Below are positions 4,601 to 5,846 of a stretch of 5,846 nt of DNA, one piece after another; positions within the stretch are counted from its first letter, which is position 1, and each line of letters begins with the position of its first letter. This stretch comes from Clostridia bacterium. GTDB lineage: Bacteria > Bacillota > Clostridia > Oscillospirales > CAG-272. A program made the translations under genes and the position numbers. Below the pieces are notes generated by a model. It worked only from the letters and a program-made list of their open reading frames with translations, was not told where the DNA came from and did no database searches. The DNA lies in contig JAFOAB010000333.1 in NCBI GenBank assembly GCA_017382555.1, positions 1-5,846 on the forward strand, in the 5' to 3' direction.

Positions 4601-5846
4601 AGTTTTAGCACCCCTTGATCCCGGCTTTATGCCGATGTCGGTTGTTTACCGCGATTTCGAAGCAGCGGTAAAAGCCGAGGGAGGAGAAAAGCTCACCATC
4701 GCGCTTGAAAGAAACGATGGCCTTACCTCTGTTTTCACCATTGACGTTTTTAAGGACGGCACCGGTCACGACGAGGAAAATCACGACTTTGTTGAGAGAA
4801 TAGTTAAGACACTTCTTTGGATTCGCGGCGGTTATAAAATCATCATCGCGGGCTCCAAGGTTATTGCAGACAGAATCAAGGCGGATTACTCCGAGGGCGG
4901 CATCCGCGCTTTCGACAGCGAGTTTATGTCGGGCGTTTACGAGGCACCCTTTGAGGTCATCCACGTTCCCTTCGATCAGGCTCCCGCATCCAAGGAGACC
5001 GCATCCCCCGTCGGACGTCATCTCGACGGCTGCCGCATCGGTTTTGATGCGGGCGGAAGCGACCGCAAGGTAAGCGCGGTAGTTGAAGGCGAAGCGGTTT
5101 ATTCCGAAGAAGTGGTTTGGTTCCCCAAGCTCCAGAATGATCCTCAGTATCACTACGAAGGAATTATGGATGCTATGAAGACCGCCGCATCCAAGATGCC
5201 CAAGGTTGACGCTATAGGCGTATCCACCGCGGGCGTTGTTATCGGCAACAGAATTATGACATCCTCGCTCTTCCTTAAGGTAAAGAACGAAAATCCCGAG
5301 GCTTTTGAAAAGGTTGTTAAGAGCATTTACACCGACATCGCAAAGGAGCTCGGCGGAGTACCGATCGAGGTAGCAAATGACGGTGACGTTACCGCTCTTG
5401 CGGGCGCAATGGATCTCGATGACACTAACGTTCTTGGCGTAGCTATGGGTACAAGTGAAGCCGGCGGATACGTTGACGGTAACGGCAACATTACCGGATG
5501 GCTCAATGAGCTTGCTTTCGTTCCTGCTGACTATAACAAGAACGCAATGGTCGACGAGTGGTCGGGCGACTACGGTTGCGGAGTTAAGTACTTCTCGCAG
5601 GATGCAGTTATCAAGCTCGCTCCCGCAGCAGGCATCGAGCTTGACGAGAATGCATCTCCCGCAGAAAAGCTCAAGGTCGTTCAGGGACTTATGGCACAGG
5701 GTGATGAGCGTGCCGCAAAGATCTACGAATCCATAGGATCTTATTTCGGATACGCTGTTGCATACTATGCTATTTTCTACGATATCAAGCACGTTCTTCT
5801 TATGGGTCGTGTATCGTCCGGCGAAGGCGGAAACATTCTCTACAAG
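4590..5846 (+). CDS. ROK-family sugar kinase with N-terminal extension, incomplete at window end
   Basis: The frame is open from ATG 4590 to the window edge (419 residues seen). It overlaps nagA by 11 bases in another frame, which suggests coupled translation; AAAGG (4574-4578) is a weak ribosome binding site. ROK kinases phosphorylate sugars such as glucose, GlcNAc or ManNAc with ATP. The ROK part begins near residue 148: FDAGGSD (Asp153, phosphate loop), DAIGVSTAGVV, VANDGD (Asn263, catalytic Asp264), VLGVAMGTSEAGG and HVLLMGRVSSGEGG. About 145 residues precede it (including GFMPMSVVYRDFEA and FDSEFMSGVYEAPF), which standard ROK kinases of about 300 residues lack. The usual GH...CxCG zinc-binding segment is not seen; the region reads WLNELAFVPADYNKNAMVDE instead. 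Next to nagA, a GlcNAc or related amino-sugar kinase is the most likely role. A long reverse-strand frame over the gene is its shadow. Confidence 0.88.
   Translation, partial: MKLKVLAPLDPGFMPMSVVYRDFEAAVKAEGGEKLTIALERNDGLTSVFTIDVFKDGTGHDEENHDFVERIVKTLLWIRGGYKIIIAGSKVIADRIKADYSEGGIRAFDSEFMSGVYEAPFEVIHVPFDQAPASKETASPVGRHLDGCRIGFDAGGSDRKVSAVVEGEAVYSEEVVWFPKLQNDPQYHYEGIMDAMKTAASKMPKVDAIGVSTAGVVIGNRIMTSSLFLKVKNENPEAFEKVVKSIYTDIAKELGGVPIEVANDGDVTALAGAMDLDDTNVLGVAMGTSEAGGYVDGNGNITGWLNELAFVPADYNKNAMVDEWSGDYGCGVKYFSQDAVIKLAPAAGIELDENASPAEKLKVVQGLMAQGDERAAKIYESIGSYFGYAVAYYAIFYDIKHVLLMGRVSSGEGGNILYK

Noticed and set aside
4605..5792. 395-residue open frame on the reverse strand
   Set aside because: It lies fully opposite the ROK kinase, whose motifs are clear. 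The frame is a shadow of C/G-ending codons, has cysteine-rich random-looking composition and lacks family motifs.

Overview
The window looks like a low-to-mid GC member of the Bacillota (class Clostridia), probably an uncultured gut lineage. This is an inference from three things: sigma-A promoters with extended -10 elements and strong AGGAGG-type ribosome binding sites, tRNA genes that encode their own CCA, and a type IV prepilin-like protein beside an amino-sugar catabolic operon. No 16S or species marker is present, so the assignment is tentative.

Bases 1-1210 are a tRNA-Leu region full of repeats. Two tRNA-Leu genes (anticodons CAG, 166-252, and GAG, 820-904) each run straight into an intrinsic terminator. 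Both are followed by an array of a roughly 80-92-base structured element (five copies, one truncated). Each full copy can fold as a three-way junction: GAACCC pairs with GGGTTC and encloses a TTGC/GCAA-rich palindromic hairpin and an ATTTGCGCG/CGCGCAAAT stem. Each full copy ends in a T-arm-like tRNA 3' end, and in most cases another terminator follows. The tRNA-like tails match the tRNA-Leu gene at the same locus, while the structured core is shared between loci. Upstream of the first tRNA sits a 45-base tandem repeat built from direct and inverted copies of that tRNA's own 5' end.

Bases 1360-3258 hold a single transcription unit: promoter, ribosome binding site, a 584-residue protein and a terminator. 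The protein starts as a class III (type IV pilin-like) prepilin, continues into an SGNH/GDSL hydrolase domain with a complete set of catalytic motifs, and ends in two related beta-rich repeats. It is probably a membrane- or pilus-anchored esterase acting on an extracellular substrate.

Bases 3367-5846 hold the start of an amino-sugar operon: promoter, nagA (N-acetylglucosamine-6-phosphate deacetylase) and an 11-base-overlapping ROK-family sugar kinase with an unusual N-terminal extension, which runs off the window. The kinase could supply the 6-phosphorylated sugar that NagA deacetylates. These two genes use more C- and G-ending codons than the pilin-hydrolase gene.

The most novel material is the tRNA-Leu-associated structured repeat array, followed by the pilin-SGNH hydrolase fusion.
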